Source of the DNA: Lactobacillaceae bacterium
Lineage (GTDB): Bacteria; Bacillota; Bacilli; Lactobacillales; Lactobacillaceae
Assembly (NCBI GenBank): GCA_031289615.1
Contig: JAITPD010000044.1
Coordinates: 1-35,761, forward strand
Direction: 5' to 3'
DNA: 35,761 nt
Shown here piece after piece: positions 17,735 to 26,194 of this stretch. The stretch's first letter is position 1; each line of letters starts with the position of its first letter. The position numbers and the translations under genes were made by a program. Below the pieces are notes generated by a model, which saw only the letters and a list, made by a program, of their open reading frames with translations, was not told the origin of the DNA and did no database searches.

Positions 17735-17747
17735 AGCCTCTCGGACT
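17735..17747 (-). promoter_or_regulatory. PyrR-binding loop (anti-antiterminator) in the pyr leader
   Basis: Minus-strand AGTCCGAGAGGCT matches the conserved PyrR recognition sequence (UCC-x-GAGAGG-Y-U) known from Bacillus and Lactobacillus pyr leaders. It sits between the promoter and the terminator hairpin. pyrR itself is not in the window. Confidence 0.85.
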
Positions 17748-17773
17748 AAGTTAAAAGGTTTGTTGTTGGATTA

Positions 17774-17802
17774 AGTATAACAAAGCTGGGGCAGTTTGTA
17801 TA
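17774..17802 (-). promoter_or_regulatory. Promoter of the pyr operon
   Basis: Minus-strand TATACT (17774-17779) is preceded by TG-T, making an extended -10, with TATACA (17797-17802) as -35 at 17 bases. The transcript would start about 20 bases before the PyrR-binding region. Confidence 0.6.
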
Positions 17803-17844
17803 TTACTGGTTGTTTACATTTTCAGTAATGTTTTCCCGTACGAA

Positions 17845-18156
17845 TTATGACAATTGATTCTCACTCAAAATCCGGATAATGGCCTCATCCATTTCTGGCG
17901 TCTTGGTCCATTCGATCCACTCCGGAATTGCAACCATTGAGTAAATCTTGAAATTATCATTGACGTACTTTTCGTATTTCTCAACACTCGCTGAATGTGG
18001 AATGTTGATTTTCATAATCCGGACTTCTTTGATAAACCCTTGCTCGGCTGCATATTCAGCTTGTCCGTTGTGCAACAGGTTACCAATTTCACGATATTTG
18101 GTTCCATCATTGCGCGTAATTTCTTCCACAATGTCAAAAATCTGAAAGTCTGCCAT
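17845..18156 (-). CDS. Conserved-looking protein of unknown function downstream of glmM
   Basis: A 103-residue soluble, acidic protein with no recognised domain. It has no signal peptide or membrane segment. Visible features are an N-terminal FQIFDIVEEITRNDGTKYREIG segment of likely strand-helix character, a central basic stretch KEVRIMKINIP, and an aromatic cluster IPEWIEWTKTPE toward the end. Its start lies two bases after the glmM stop, so it is almost certainly co-transcribed with cdaA-cdaR-glmM. That context hints at cell-wall precursor or c-di-AMP physiology but gives no function. The intact frame and tight spacing support a real gene. Confidence 0.65.
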   Translation of the reverse strand: MADFQIFDIVEEITRNDGTKYREIGNLLHNGQAEYAAEQGFIKEVRIMKINIPHSASVEKYEKYVNDNFKIYSMVAIPEWIEWTKTPEMDEAIIRILSENQLS

Positions 18157-18158
18157 GT

Positions 18159-19517
18159 TTATTCGACCCCAACTTCAGCGTTTACAACTGCGACAATCCG
18201 GTCAACATATTCTGCAACCAACTCATCCGTCTTTGCTTCAGCCATAACCCGCAACAAGTCTTGGGTTCCAGAAGGGCGCACCAAAACCCGGCCGTCAGCA
18301 CCCATTTCATTTTCAACTTGTGCAATCACATCCTTGATTGGTTGATTTTCAAGCGCAAGTTTCTTGTCTTGCACCTTCACGTTGACCAACTTTTGTGGAA
18401 AGACGGTCATTTCGCCAGCCAACTCGGACAACTTCTTGCCTGTCATCTTCATGACGTACAATAATTGAAGCGCAGTCAACATTCCATCCCCAGTCGTCGC
18501 CCAATCCAAGAACACCACGTGCCCAGACTGCTCTCCACCAAGGTTGTAGCCTGACTTAAGCATTTCTTCCACAACATAACGATCGCCCACAGCTGTCTTG
18601 ACTGACTTAATCGCATTTTCATCCATGGCTTTGTACATTCCAATATTTGACATGACCGTCGTAACAATCGTGTCCTTTTTCAATCGGCCATGTTCATGCA
18701 TAAATTTACCGGTGATAAACATGATCTGATCACCATCAATAATTGCCCCATTTTCGTCAACGGCAATCAAACGGTCACCATCTCCGTCAAACGCCAAGCC
18801 AACGTCAGCTTGCTTTTCAACGACGAACTTGCTCAACGCTTGTGGGTGGGTCGAACCAACGCCATCATTAATATTCAATCCATTTGGAGTCGTCGCCATC
18901 GTATTAAATTCAACTTTAACATCTGCGAATAAATTCGACACCAAATTGCTTGTGGCCCCATTTGCTGCATCAATCGCTACGTGGATTCCTTCTAAATCAG
19001 TTGGAATCGTTGTCTTCAAGAATGCCAAATATTTAGCGGCCCCCACTGGGAATTCAGCAACGGTACCTAATCCTTCCGCTGCTGGACGAGGCAATGTGTC
19101 TACCGGCGCATCAAGCAACTGTTCAATCTCCGCTTCGATTTCATCTGAAAGTTTGAATCCATCAGCACCAAAAAGTTTAATTCCATTATCTTCTGCTGGA
19201 TTGTGCGAAGCTGTAATTTGTGCTCCCGCATCCGCCTTGTCAGCCCGCACCAAATATGCGACTCCTGGTGTAGAAATCACGCCCAGTTTTAGAACTTCAA
19301 TTCCAATTGAAATCAATCCTGCGACCAAAGCACTTTCCAACAACTGCCCAGAAATTCGAGTGTCACGTCCAACTAACACACGTGTTTGCCGTCCTTCCGC
19401 ATGCCGAGTCAAGATAGCTCCCGCAGCTCTTCCAACCCGAAACGCTAATTCAGGGGTCAACTCTTGATTTGCGATCCCGCGCACCCCGTCAGTTCCAAAA
19501 TAATGTAATTCAACCAT
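18159..19517 (-). CDS. glmM: Phosphoglucosamine mutase
   Basis: The 452-residue enzyme converts glucosamine 6-phosphate to glucosamine 1-phosphate for UDP-GlcNAc and thus peptidoglycan. The phosphoserine S104 is in ITASHNP, the magnesium loop is FDGDGDR (near residue 243), the sugar-binding GGEQSGH follows near 325, and the phosphate-binding [12 protein letters not shown] is near the C-terminus. AAGGAGAG precedes the start. It is the third gene of the conserved cdaA-cdaR-glmM set; in relatives GlmM binds and restrains the cyclase CdaA. Confidence 0.97.
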   Translation of the reverse strand: MVELHYFGTDGVRGIANQELTPELAFRVGRAAGAILTRHAEGRQTRVLVGRDTRISGQLLESALVAGLISIGIEVLKLGVISTPGVAYLVRADKADAGAQITASHNPAEDNGIKLFGADGFKLSDEIEAEIEQLLDAPVDTLPRPAAEGLGTVAEFPVGAAKYLAFLKTTIPTDLEGIHVAIDAANGATSNLVSNLFADVKVEFNTMATTPNGLNINDGVGSTHPQALSKFVVEKQADVGLAFDGDGDRLIAVDENGAIIDGDQIMFITGKFMHEHGRLKKDTIVTTVMSNIGMYKAMDENAIKSVKTAVGDRYVVEEMLKSGYNLGGEQSGHVVFLDWATTGDGMLTALQLLYVMKMTGKKLSELAGEMTVFPQKLVNVKVQDKKLALENQPIKDVIAQVENEMGADGRVLVRPSGTQDLLRVMAEAKTDELVAEYVDRIVAVVNAEVGVE

Positions 19518-19569
19518 TTCATTCTCTCCTTAAACCCACTCATATATTTCCGCTTTAAAACTAATAAAT

Positions 19570-20544
19570 TTAACTCTTTGGTGTGATCGTGATGACAACC
19601 GTTCCCGGCGTAATCGTCGAAGCTCCGTCCGGGCTCTCAATCGTGACAGTTTGCTCCGTTGTGGTAGTCACATTCGTCAAATCGGCCGTGACCGTCACGT
19701 CCTTCAACTTTTCAAGCGCGTCCATTTTACCATCAACTGTTACTTCATTCACATTGGCCGTGAGAGTAAATTTACTTGCATCCCCATTTTTCGTGTTGAT
19801 CTTTAGTGCAATTTGCTTCGAACCATTTCCGGCCGTCACTGGAATCTTAACGGTTGCTTCGGCTGGTGTAATGACCACATCAATTGGATTGCCATTCGCA
19901 TCAACAGCTTGCAAATCTACCTTCTTGGTCACTGTCGTCTTTGTATCCCGATCCATTTGAACATTCGCAACCACTTTCGCCACCGCAGCGACAGCAGTTG
20001 TCGAACCAACAACTTGCGCCCTTGTCACACTCGTCGTTGCATCGCCGGCTTCATAGCCTTCAGCAATTGCATCTTTGTTAAACGTTGGTACCACAGTAAA
20101 TGTTTGCACCGCCCGCTTATAAATTGAAATTTTGATCTTAGTCTGATCAATTTTATAAGTCAGATCCTTATTTAATCCGCTGACCTTCAAAGAAACTGTG
20201 TGTTCACCATCTGACAACACCTTTAAATTAGCGTAAACTTGGAAATTTTTTGTATTAACCGCAGCTGTCACCAACGCTGATGGCCCAGTCAACTTGACTC
20301 CCATCGTTTCTGGCAAACCATTGATGAGATATTCATTCGTGTCAATTCCGTTTACTTGTACTGCCATCGTCACGTTTTCAGACTTTTGCAAACCTTTGCC
20401 GAGCAAACTCAAACTTGATGAAGCCGTGTCAGTCTGCACTTTTGACGACTTGCTAGGTGTCGTTCCATCAACATACAAAGCTAACAAGAGAGCTAACACA
20501 AATGAGAAAACGATATAAATCACTTTATCGATATGCTTAAACAT
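19570..20544 (-). CDS. cdaR: CdaR, YbbR-domain regulator of the diadenylate cyclase
   Basis: A 324-residue membrane-anchored extracellular protein. One N-terminal transmembrane helix (residues 7-26) is followed by about three YbbR-type beta domains with repeated patterns such as GLPETMGVKLTGP and VSLKVSGLNKDLTYKI. CdaR proteins contact CdaA and modulate c-di-AMP synthesis. The C-terminus ends in a Thr/Val-rich beta segment. It starts one base after the cdaA stop, with its AGGAG inside cdaA, so translation is coupled. Confidence 0.92.
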   Translation of the reverse strand: MFKHIDKVIYIVFSFVLALLLALYVDGTTPSKSSKVQTDTASSSLSLLGKGLQKSENVTMAVQVNGIDTNEYLINGLPETMGVKLTGPSALVTAAVNTKNFQVYANLKVLSDGEHTVSLKVSGLNKDLTYKIDQTKIKISIYKRAVQTFTVVPTFNKDAIAEGYEAGDATTSVTRAQVVGSTTAVAAVAKVVANVQMDRDTKTTVTKKVDLQAVDANGNPIDVVITPAEATVKIPVTAGNGSKQIALKINTKNGDASKFTLTANVNEVTVDGKMDALEKLKDVTVTADLTNVTTTTEQTVTIESPDGASTITPGTVVITITPKS

Positions 20545-20545
20545 A

Positions 20546-21370
20546 TTAACGCTCCTTTCGCTTATTGAATGGCGAAAACAAGAACCGGTTGAGCATTGGT
20601 TCTTTCTTATCCGTTGAAACCAATTGCACCGTCAAATACTTAACGAAATCGTCGTGAGTTAAGTCTTGAATTAATTCTGAATTGCGGGTAATTGTTACCC
20701 CGCCAGTTTCTTCAGAGACAATAATTGTTAACGCATCAGTCACTTCAGAAATTCCAACTCCAGCCCGATGACGAGTTCCAAGTTCTTTTGGAATCGTAGG
20801 GTTATCTGAGAGTGGCAAATAAGCTGCAGCAACGGCCATCCGATCATCTTTGATAATGACCGCACCATCATGCAACGGCGTATTTGGAATGAACGTATTG
20901 ATCAATAAAGCACTGGTGATTTCAGCATCAATCTTAATCCCAGTTTCGATGTATTCTTCAAGACCAGTTTCCATTTGAATCGTGATCAATGCACCAATCT
21001 TACGCTTTGACATATATTCGACTGCGCCATCAAGCTGTTCCACGAGATCAAGACCTTCTTCTCGGCTTTGCTTTTTAAAAATCTGCGAACGGCCGAGATG
21101 TTCAAGCCCTCGCCGGATTTCTGGCTGAAAGACAATCACTAACATGATGGCCCCCCAATTGATAATTTGATCCGTGAGCCACGAAATGGTAGTCAATCCA
21201 ACGTACACCGAAACCAGTTTGACCACAATGACAATCGCCACTCCACGAATTAACGTGAAGGCTTTGGTCCCGCGCATCAGCATCATCAGGCGGTAAATTA
21301 AATACCAGACCAAAATCAAATCAATGATTCGGACAATGCTGATATTGCTAAGTAAACTTTCAAGATTCAT
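20546..21370 (-). CDS. cdaA: Diadenylate cyclase CdaA
   Basis: The 274-residue membrane enzyme makes cyclic di-AMP from two ATP. Three N-terminal membrane segments (about 11-31, 38-57, 62-81) lead into the DAC domain with the catalytic DGA at 168-170 (LHDGAVII) and RHR at 200-202 (GTRHRAGVG). C-di-AMP controls potassium transport and wall homeostasis in Firmicutes. An extended -10 element lies 48 bases upstream and an AGGGGG sequence before the start. Directly upstream are a 78-bp repeat and a cation antiporter gene. Confidence 0.96.
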   Translation of the reverse strand: MNLESLLSNISIVRIIDLILVWYLIYRLMMLMRGTKAFTLIRGVAIVIVVKLVSVYVGLTTISWLTDQIINWGAIMLVIVFQPEIRRGLEHLGRSQIFKKQSREEGLDLVEQLDGAVEYMSKRKIGALITIQMETGLEEYIETGIKIDAEITSALLINTFIPNTPLHDGAVIIKDDRMAVAAAYLPLSDNPTIPKELGTRHRAGVGISEVTDALTIIVSEETGGVTITRNSELIQDLTHDDFVKYLTVQLVSTDKKEPMLNRFLFSPFNKRKER

Positions 21371-21417
21371 GTTGTCCCCCTAATTGTGACAAACGCACTA
21401 GTTTTATCTCTGCACTC

Positions 21418-21426
21418 ATTTTATCA
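21418..21426 (-). promoter_or_regulatory. Possible extended -10 promoter of cdaA-cdaR-glmM
   Basis: Minus-strand TGATAAAAT is a TGn-extended -10 about 48 bases before cdaA. No good -35 is seen. The hairpin with T run in the repeat just upstream would separate it from the antiporter transcript. Confidence 0.4.
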
Positions 21427-21510
21427 AAGAATTGATGAATATACCTTAAAGACCACTAAAAGTTTAAAAGTAGGCTCAATTTTTCGCTTCGCTCAAAACC
21501 GATGCTCCAT

Positions 21511-21588
21511 GCTCTGCAGAACGCACTGTTAGTCACTTAGCTCGGCAAAAAGATTTTGCTTTCAGCAAAACCGTTCCTACATGCTCTA
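21511..21588 (-). repeat. 78-bp intergenic repeat, copy B, directly after the antiporter gene
   Basis: Matches copy A (11046-11124) at about 72 of 78 bases and likewise abuts a stop codon: TAATAGAGCATG in gene orientation. It carries the same TTTTGC-TGAAA-GCAAAA hairpin with a following T run. A second, diverged unit (GAGCATGGAGCATCGGTTTT then GAGCGAAGCG) continues beyond it to about 21475. Confidence 0.75.
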
Positions 21589-23649
21589 TTAATGCGCTTC
21601 ATTCGTCAACAATCCAGCCTCAGTAAAGTTAATATTTTGTCGCAACTTCAATCCCGTTTCTGCTGAAATGAAGTGAGCCTCAAACAGGTGCTGAGCTGCG
21701 TCACGTTGTGCATTCAATCCGACCATTTCTAATTCCATCCGGACAGCTTCGTTTTGCGCATCCGTAAACTCACGATCTGCCCAACGCGCCTTTTCAATCC
21801 GGTTGCGATATGAGATCACCAGATTATGCGCGACTTGTTGATCAGCCTTGAGTTTCTTTGCATCGAGATGTTCCAAATATTCTGAAATAGCCGTAATTGC
21901 CGCCTTAGCACCTTCACCCTGCGCCACAATGTACTCTGCGTGCAATTGATCCGTATCTTCATCAGTCATCCACACTCGAAGGGCCCGCAATGCTCGCCGT
22001 GTTAAACTTTCCAACCGCTTCACATACGTCTTTTGCGTTTGGTATGCCCCGACGTTATCCAATTCACTTTCCATCCGATCAAGACGGCGCGTTTCACTAG
22101 AATACACAAATTCCGTAATCTGCTCTTCAACCAATAGTGTCCGAAGCGCATCACGTTCAGCATCATACCCGACTTTTCGTAGTTCCACTTCAGCTGCTAA
22201 CATTGGATTTAATTTATCAACACTCATGTTTTCTAGTTGAATCTGGCGAATCTTCATTTGATAACGAATCATAATATCATATGCAATCGCCTGATTCGCC
22301 TCGCGCCTGTGTTGCTCAATTTCACGAACGGCTGATTGCAAGATGTAAATATGTGCGCGCGCTTCCGTCATATGTTTAGCAACTGGAGCTTTGCCAGCTT
22401 TCTTACTAGATTTTTCCGAAAAGAATGGCAACAAAATAATGGCTGCTAGCAATGAAATAATAATCACAGCCGATGAGATAAAGAGCATTAAACCACGCTC
22501 AGGAAACGGTGTCTTACCATCCGCAATAAACATTGGGACCGACAATACTCCGGCCATCGTCACTGCGCCACGCACTCCAGTAAGTCCAGAGACAATTGCA
22601 ATCCGCCACGATGGTTTTTCGGTCTTGTGCGTATGAACCCGAATCGCTTGATTGACATATGTCCACAGAACCCGAATTCCAAACACAGTCAACCATGTCG
22701 CAACCGAGTACCAAAAGACCATGTAAATCGAAAGTTGACCCATTTCACCGGCAAAATTTTCCATTGCAACCGGGATTTCAATTCCTAAAATTACAAAGAT
22801 CGTACCGTTCAACAAATAGCCTAAGATGTTCCAAGTTTGGACCCCAATCAAATGAAGCTCGCCCGTATAGTTAACGTCTGTTTTAGTTTGCAAATTAGCA
22901 ATAATCGCCGCCACAACAACCGCGATAACACCAGATGCGTGAATTTCTTCTGCTGCTAAGTAAATAATAAATGGGCTAAATAATTGCACTGCCACCACGA
23001 AGACCACGTCATGAACGCCACGTTCGGCTAAAAAGTCCATCGCCGCGTTGAAGACAATTGCAATTAAGGCCCCAACTAAAGCTCCAACCAATGCCACATA
23101 TAAAAATTCAGTCGTCGCATGCACCAAAGAAAATGTTCCAGCAACCGATGCAGCTAAGGCAAACTTAAAAGCCACCAGTCCACTAGCGTCATTGATCAAA
23201 CTTTCTCCCGCCACCAAGTGCAACACGTTTGCAGGCAGTTTCGCTGTTTTAGCAATAGCTTGAACGGCAACCGGATCAGTTGGCGACAAAATTGCTGCAA
23301 TCGCAAAGGCAACTGGCAAAGGCAATTCAGGCACCAGCCAATACACGACTACTCCGCCGACCACTGTGGTCAAAACTACTAAAATAATTGCATTCCCAAA
23401 GATCGATCCCTTAAGCGCCCACAATTCTTTTTTGGGAAAACGCCACGCATCGGAGTAAAGCAACGGCGCAATAAAGACAAGCAAGAACCAACTTGTTTCA
23501 AGTTCGATTTCCACATGAAAAAACACTGCCACAATTAGTCCAAGGGCAATTTGAATTAGACTGACAGGGATAGTTTTCAAAAAATGTGAGAGCATATTTC
23601 CCACTAAAACTAGGCCCACTAAGGCAATAATAATTTCTAATGTCTCCAT
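21589..23649 (-). CDS. CPA1-family Na+(K+)/H+ antiporter (NhaP/YjcE-like)
   Basis: A 686-residue cation/proton antiporter. The first 410 residues hold about 12 membrane segments with the CPA1 landmarks ILSPTDPVAVQAI (near 121-133) and GESLINDASGLVAFK (near 148-162), the latter containing the ion-binding Asn-Asp pair. GVRGAVTMAGVLS follows near 370. Residues 420-686 form a long, charged, helical cytoplasmic tail without an RCK domain, likely regulatory. It lies 35 bases after murB and ahead of cdaA, so cation balance and c-di-AMP synthesis are neighbours here. The transported ion cannot be told from the sequence. Confidence 0.88.
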   Translation of the reverse strand: METLEIIIALVGLVLVGNMLSHFLKTIPVSLIQIALGLIVAVFFHVEIELETSWFLLVFIAPLLYSDAWRFPKKELWALKGSIFGNAIILVVLTTVVGGVVVYWLVPELPLPVAFAIAAILSPTDPVAVQAIAKTAKLPANVLHLVAGESLINDASGLVAFKFALAASVAGTFSLVHATTEFLYVALVGALVGALIAIVFNAAMDFLAERGVHDVVFVVAVQLFSPFIIYLAAEEIHASGVIAVVVAAIIANLQTKTDVNYTGELHLIGVQTWNILGYLLNGTIFVILGIEIPVAMENFAGEMGQLSIYMVFWYSVATWLTVFGIRVLWTYVNQAIRVHTHKTEKPSWRIAIVSGLTGVRGAVTMAGVLSVPMFIADGKTPFPERGLMLFISSAVIIISLLAAIILLPFFSEKSSKKAGKAPVAKHMTEARAHIYILQSAVREIEQHRREANQAIAYDIMIRYQMKIRQIQLENMSVDKLNPMLAAEVELRKVGYDAERDALRTLLVEEQITEFVYSSETRRLDRMESELDNVGAYQTQKTYVKRLESLTRRALRALRVWMTDEDTDQLHAEYIVAQGEGAKAAITAISEYLEHLDAKKLKADQQVAHNLVISYRNRIEKARWADREFTDAQNEAVRMELEMVGLNAQRDAAQHLFEAHFISAETGLKLRQNINFTEAGLLTNEAH

Positions 23650-23684
23650 AACGCTACTCCTAGAAAGGAATTTTGTATTCTTAC

Positions 23685-24578
23685 TTAATCCCCAAAGATC
23701 TTAACTTCTGTCTCTAAATCAACACCAAATTTAGCCTTGACTTGTGCTTGAACGTGCCGAATTACTTGGATATATTCATCGGCAGTGGCATGATTTACAT
23801 TTACGATAAATCCTGCGTGCTTCTTTGAAACCTGTGCTCCACCAATTGTAAATCCTTGCAGTCCAGCATCCATGATTAGCTTTCCTGCAAAATATCCTTC
23901 TGGTCGCTTGAAAACTGATCCGCAAGATGGATATTCCAGCGGTTGCTTGCTAGCTCGTTGCACATTGAAATCTTCCATCATGGCTGCAATTTCAGCTGGA
24001 TTGCCAACTTCTAATTGAAACGTTGCTGCCAAAATAATATCGCCATTTTCTTGAACAATACTTTGGCGATAACCAAAATTCATCTCTGCGTTAGAGCGTG
24101 TCTTCACTTCATTTTCGCTGGTCAAAACCGTCACAGACTCAATCCATTGCGCCGAATGTCCACCATAGGCTCCCGCGTTCATATAAACCGCTCCACCAAC
24201 TGAACCAGGAATTCCAGCAGCCCATTCAATTCCACTCAAGCTATGTTTCATCGCAACTTGCGTAGTCTTGATCAGAGTCGCACCCGCCTCGGCGGTCACT
24301 CGCAGTCCTTCTACCTTAATCTGATTTAAATGTTCCAAAAAAATCACTAATCCACGCAGACCAGTATCACTCACGACAAGGTTTGACGCGTTTCCTAGTA
24401 CAGTGATTGGCATTTCAATTTCATGCGCGTATTCGAGCACCTCTTTTAGATTTTCAACACTCTTTGGCCAAAAAGCCCAATCAGCTGGGCCTCCGACTTG
24501 CGTATTTGTGTATTCAGATAATTGAACGTTTTCACGAATATCATATCCAGGAAATTTTTGGTTTAAATTTGTAGACAT
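23685..24578 (-). CDS. murB: UDP-N-acetylenolpyruvoylglucosamine reductase
   Basis: The 297-residue FAD enzyme reduces UDP-GlcNAc-enolpyruvate to UDP-MurNAc. FAD-binding landmarks are NTQVGGPADWAFWP, TVLGNASNLVVSD and GIPGSVGGAVYMNAGAYGG; the catalytic serine is in CGSVFKRPEG and the terminal glutamate in LETEVKIFG. Length and features fit type II enzymes of Gram-positives. AGGAG stands five bases before the start. It lies ten bases after the exonuclease gene in the same leftward unit. Confidence 0.96.
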   Translation of the reverse strand: MSTNLNQKFPGYDIRENVQLSEYTNTQVGGPADWAFWPKSVENLKEVLEYAHEIEMPITVLGNASNLVVSDTGLRGLVIFLEHLNQIKVEGLRVTAEAGATLIKTTQVAMKHSLSGIEWAAGIPGSVGGAVYMNAGAYGGHSAQWIESVTVLTSENEVKTRSNAEMNFGYRQSIVQENGDIILAATFQLEVGNPAEIAAMMEDFNVQRASKQPLEYPSCGSVFKRPEGYFAGKLIMDAGLQGFTIGGAQVSKKHAGFIVNVNHATADEYIQVIRHVQAQVKAKFGVDLETEVKIFGD

Positions 24579-24588
24579 CTTAACTCCT

Positions 24589-25122
24589 CTAAATTGGTTT
24601 AACTAATGCTTTTAAGGGATCAACCCCAAATTGTTGTGCTTGTGTCACTAGAATTTGTGCGGCCGCAACTGTATCATCCAGCGCGTTGTGGTGATGCAAT
24701 AAATCAATGCCTAACGCCGCCGAAACAGTATTTAATTTATGATTTGGCAATTCAGGATACAACTTGCGCGACGTTTTAACTGTGTCCAACGACAAATAAT
24801 GGGGCGCCTTGATGTCATAATGTTCCAGAGTTGCCCGTAAGACACCATTATCAAATGGCGCGTTGTGAGCAATCACCAGTTGTTCGGCCGTGTAAAACTG
24901 TTTAATCTGTTGCCAAACTTCTGGAAACAATGGCGCGTCTTCCACATCTTCGGGATGAATTCCATGAATTTGGGTGTTGCGCGTATTAAACTGCATTTGC
25001 GGATTAATGAGCGAATAAAATTCGTCAACTAATTGATTGTCACGAACCACCACGACCGCCATTGACACCGCGCTAGAACGCACTTGGCTCGCTGTTTCAA
25101 AATCCATTGCGATAAAATTCAT
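24589..25122 (-). CDS. DEDDh 3'-5' exonuclease (DNA polymerase III epsilon-like)
   Basis: A 177-residue stand-alone exonuclease. The DEDDh motif set is complete: D7 and E9 in AMDFET, the second aspartate in HNAPFDNGVL (near 95-104), and H-x4-D in HHNALDDTVAAA (near 145-155). Such proteins trim DNA or RNA ends; since the replicative polymerase PolC carries its own proofreading domain in Firmicutes, this is likely an accessory nuclease. The start at 25122 is chosen for GGAG seven bases upstream; the frame is open from a TTG six codons earlier. It begins one base after the GNAT gene stop. Confidence 0.85.
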   Translation of the reverse strand: MNFIAMDFETASQVRSSAVSMAVVVVRDNQLVDEFYSLINPQMQFNTRNTQIHGIHPEDVEDAPLFPEVWQQIKQFYTAEQLVIAHNAPFDNGVLRATLEHYDIKAPHYLSLDTVKTSRKLYPELPNHKLNTVSAALGIDLLHHHNALDDTVAAAQILVTQAQQFGVDPLKALVKPI

Positions 25123-25123
25123 G

Positions 25124-25636
25124 CTATTCTCCAACTTCAAACTTCATTTCAAAGGCTTCTACGACTTCACCATCCGGATCAGTGACCTGCATTTCACTGC
25201 CGGCAAGCTGTACAAACCCATATTTTTCATAGATGTGCCGTGCTACCACATTTCGCTTTTGCACGATTAACGATAACGTATCTACTGTACTATATTCTTG
25301 CGCCCAGATAATTAATTCATCGATCAAATCTTGTGCTAACCCAATTCCTTGGATTTTTTTAACCAACGCAACCCCAACTTCAGCTTCACGGGGATGGCCT
25401 GGAATGGCAGTCGCCGAAGCCACACCATAAAAATTATTTTGGTTATCCGCAATGGCCAATAAAATATTGTTCCTCGTACTTTGGAGTGCAAGCAAATTAT
25501 CAGCTTCCGTCTTTTCATCTAAATCGGTTAAATCATTGGCTAATACAAATGTGTCCGATTCCGTTTGTAATTGCAGCATTAACCGCAATAATTCACCAGC
25601 ATCTCTTGGCTCAACTGGACGAATAAATAAATCCAT
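25124..25636 (-). CDS. GNAT-family N-acetyltransferase
   Basis: A 170-residue acetyl-CoA-dependent acetyltransferase. The fold shows in IRPVEPRDAGELLRLM at the start, the V-G-V-A-L strand followed by KKIQGIGLAQDLIDEL (motif A, somewhat degenerate: Q-G-I-G-L-A), and VVARHIYEKYGF (motif B), with a C-terminal MKFEV strand. The substrate is unknown; RimI/RimJ-like or small-molecule acetylation are both possible. It sits between tsaE and the exonuclease with two- and one-base spacing, so it belongs to the tsaE operon. Confidence 0.82.
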   Translation of the reverse strand: MDLFIRPVEPRDAGELLRLMLQLQTESDTFVLANDLTDLDEKTEADNLLALQSTRNNILLAIADNQNNFYGVASATAIPGHPREAEVGVALVKKIQGIGLAQDLIDELIIWAQEYSTVDTLSLIVQKRNVVARHIYEKYGFVQLAGSEMQVTDPDGEVVEAFEMKFEVGE

Positions 25637-25637
25637 C

Positions 25638-26105
25638 TTAACTCTCCATCGCCTGTACTAGCTCCTGCGAACGTGGGCCGCTCGCCTCAACCGTAATTTC
25701 TCTTTGCAGATTTGAATCATCCCCAGCAACGCGTACTAAATTAATACTCAAAACATCTTTGGGCAAAATCGAAGCAATAAATTCTGGCCATTCAATCAAG
25801 GCAACCCCGTCTCTGCCAAAATATTCTTCCAGACCAAGATCTTCAGCTCCACCTTCTTCACCAAGCCGATAAACATCCAAATGGTATAGTGGAAAATTAG
25901 TGGTCTGATATTCACGCACTAATGTAAACGTTGGGCTCTTTAATGGCCGTGTAATCCCTAACTGGCGGGCAAATCCCTGCGTAAAAGTCGTTTTCCCAGC
26001 GCCTAGATCACCATTCAACAAAATCGTGTCTCCAGGCTGAACTGATTGCGCCAATTTTTGAGCAAGCGCCTGCGTTTCTTCAACTGTATTAACTAATCTT
26101 CTCAT
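25638..26105 (-). CDS. tsaE: tRNA threonylcarbamoyladenosine biosynthesis ATPase TsaE
   Basis: A 155-residue ATPase that works with TsaB and TsaD in the t6A modification of ANN-decoding tRNAs. The Walker A motif GDLGAGKTTF is at 32-41, followed by SPTFTLVREY and the family LDVYRL and ALIEWPE motifs. The ATG at 26105 is only seven bases after a perfect extended -10 element, and no Shine-Dalgarno sequence precedes it, so the message is probably leaderless. It heads the operon with the GNAT, exonuclease, murB and antiporter genes. Confidence 0.92.
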   Translation of the reverse strand: MRRLVNTVEETQALAQKLAQSVQPGDTILLNGDLGAGKTTFTQGFARQLGITRPLKSPTFTLVREYQTTNFPLYHLDVYRLGEEGGAEDLGLEEYFGRDGVALIEWPEFIASILPKDVLSINLVRVAGDDSNLQREITVEASGPRSQELVQAMES

Positions 26106-26112
26106 ACGCAAA

Positions 26113-26121
26113 ATTATACCA
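26113..26121 (-). promoter_or_regulatory. Perfect extended -10 promoter of tsaE
   Basis: Minus-strand TGGTATAAT, with a consensus -10 and TGn extension. The predicted start of transcription (26105 or 26106) coincides with the tsaE start codon. The -35 region is weak, as allowed by the extension. Confidence 0.75.
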
Positions 26122-26153
26122 TTTTTACACTGGATTGCCCTAATTTTTAAAAC

Positions 26154-26182
26154 AAAAAAGCAGGAGCAATTTACACTCCTAC
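26154..26182 (-). terminator. Rho-independent terminator of pta
   Basis: Minus-strand GTAGGAG, nine-base loop, CTCCTGC and six T residues, about 12 bases after the pta stop codon. It insulates pta from the tsaE promoter. Confidence 0.85.
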
Positions 26183-26194
26183 TTCCATTCTCAA

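Noticed and set aside
18829-19467. A 212-codon plus-strand frame opposite glmM
   Set aside because: Antisense shadow of conserved GlmM; low-complexity Ala/Ser/Pro-rich product and no start signals.
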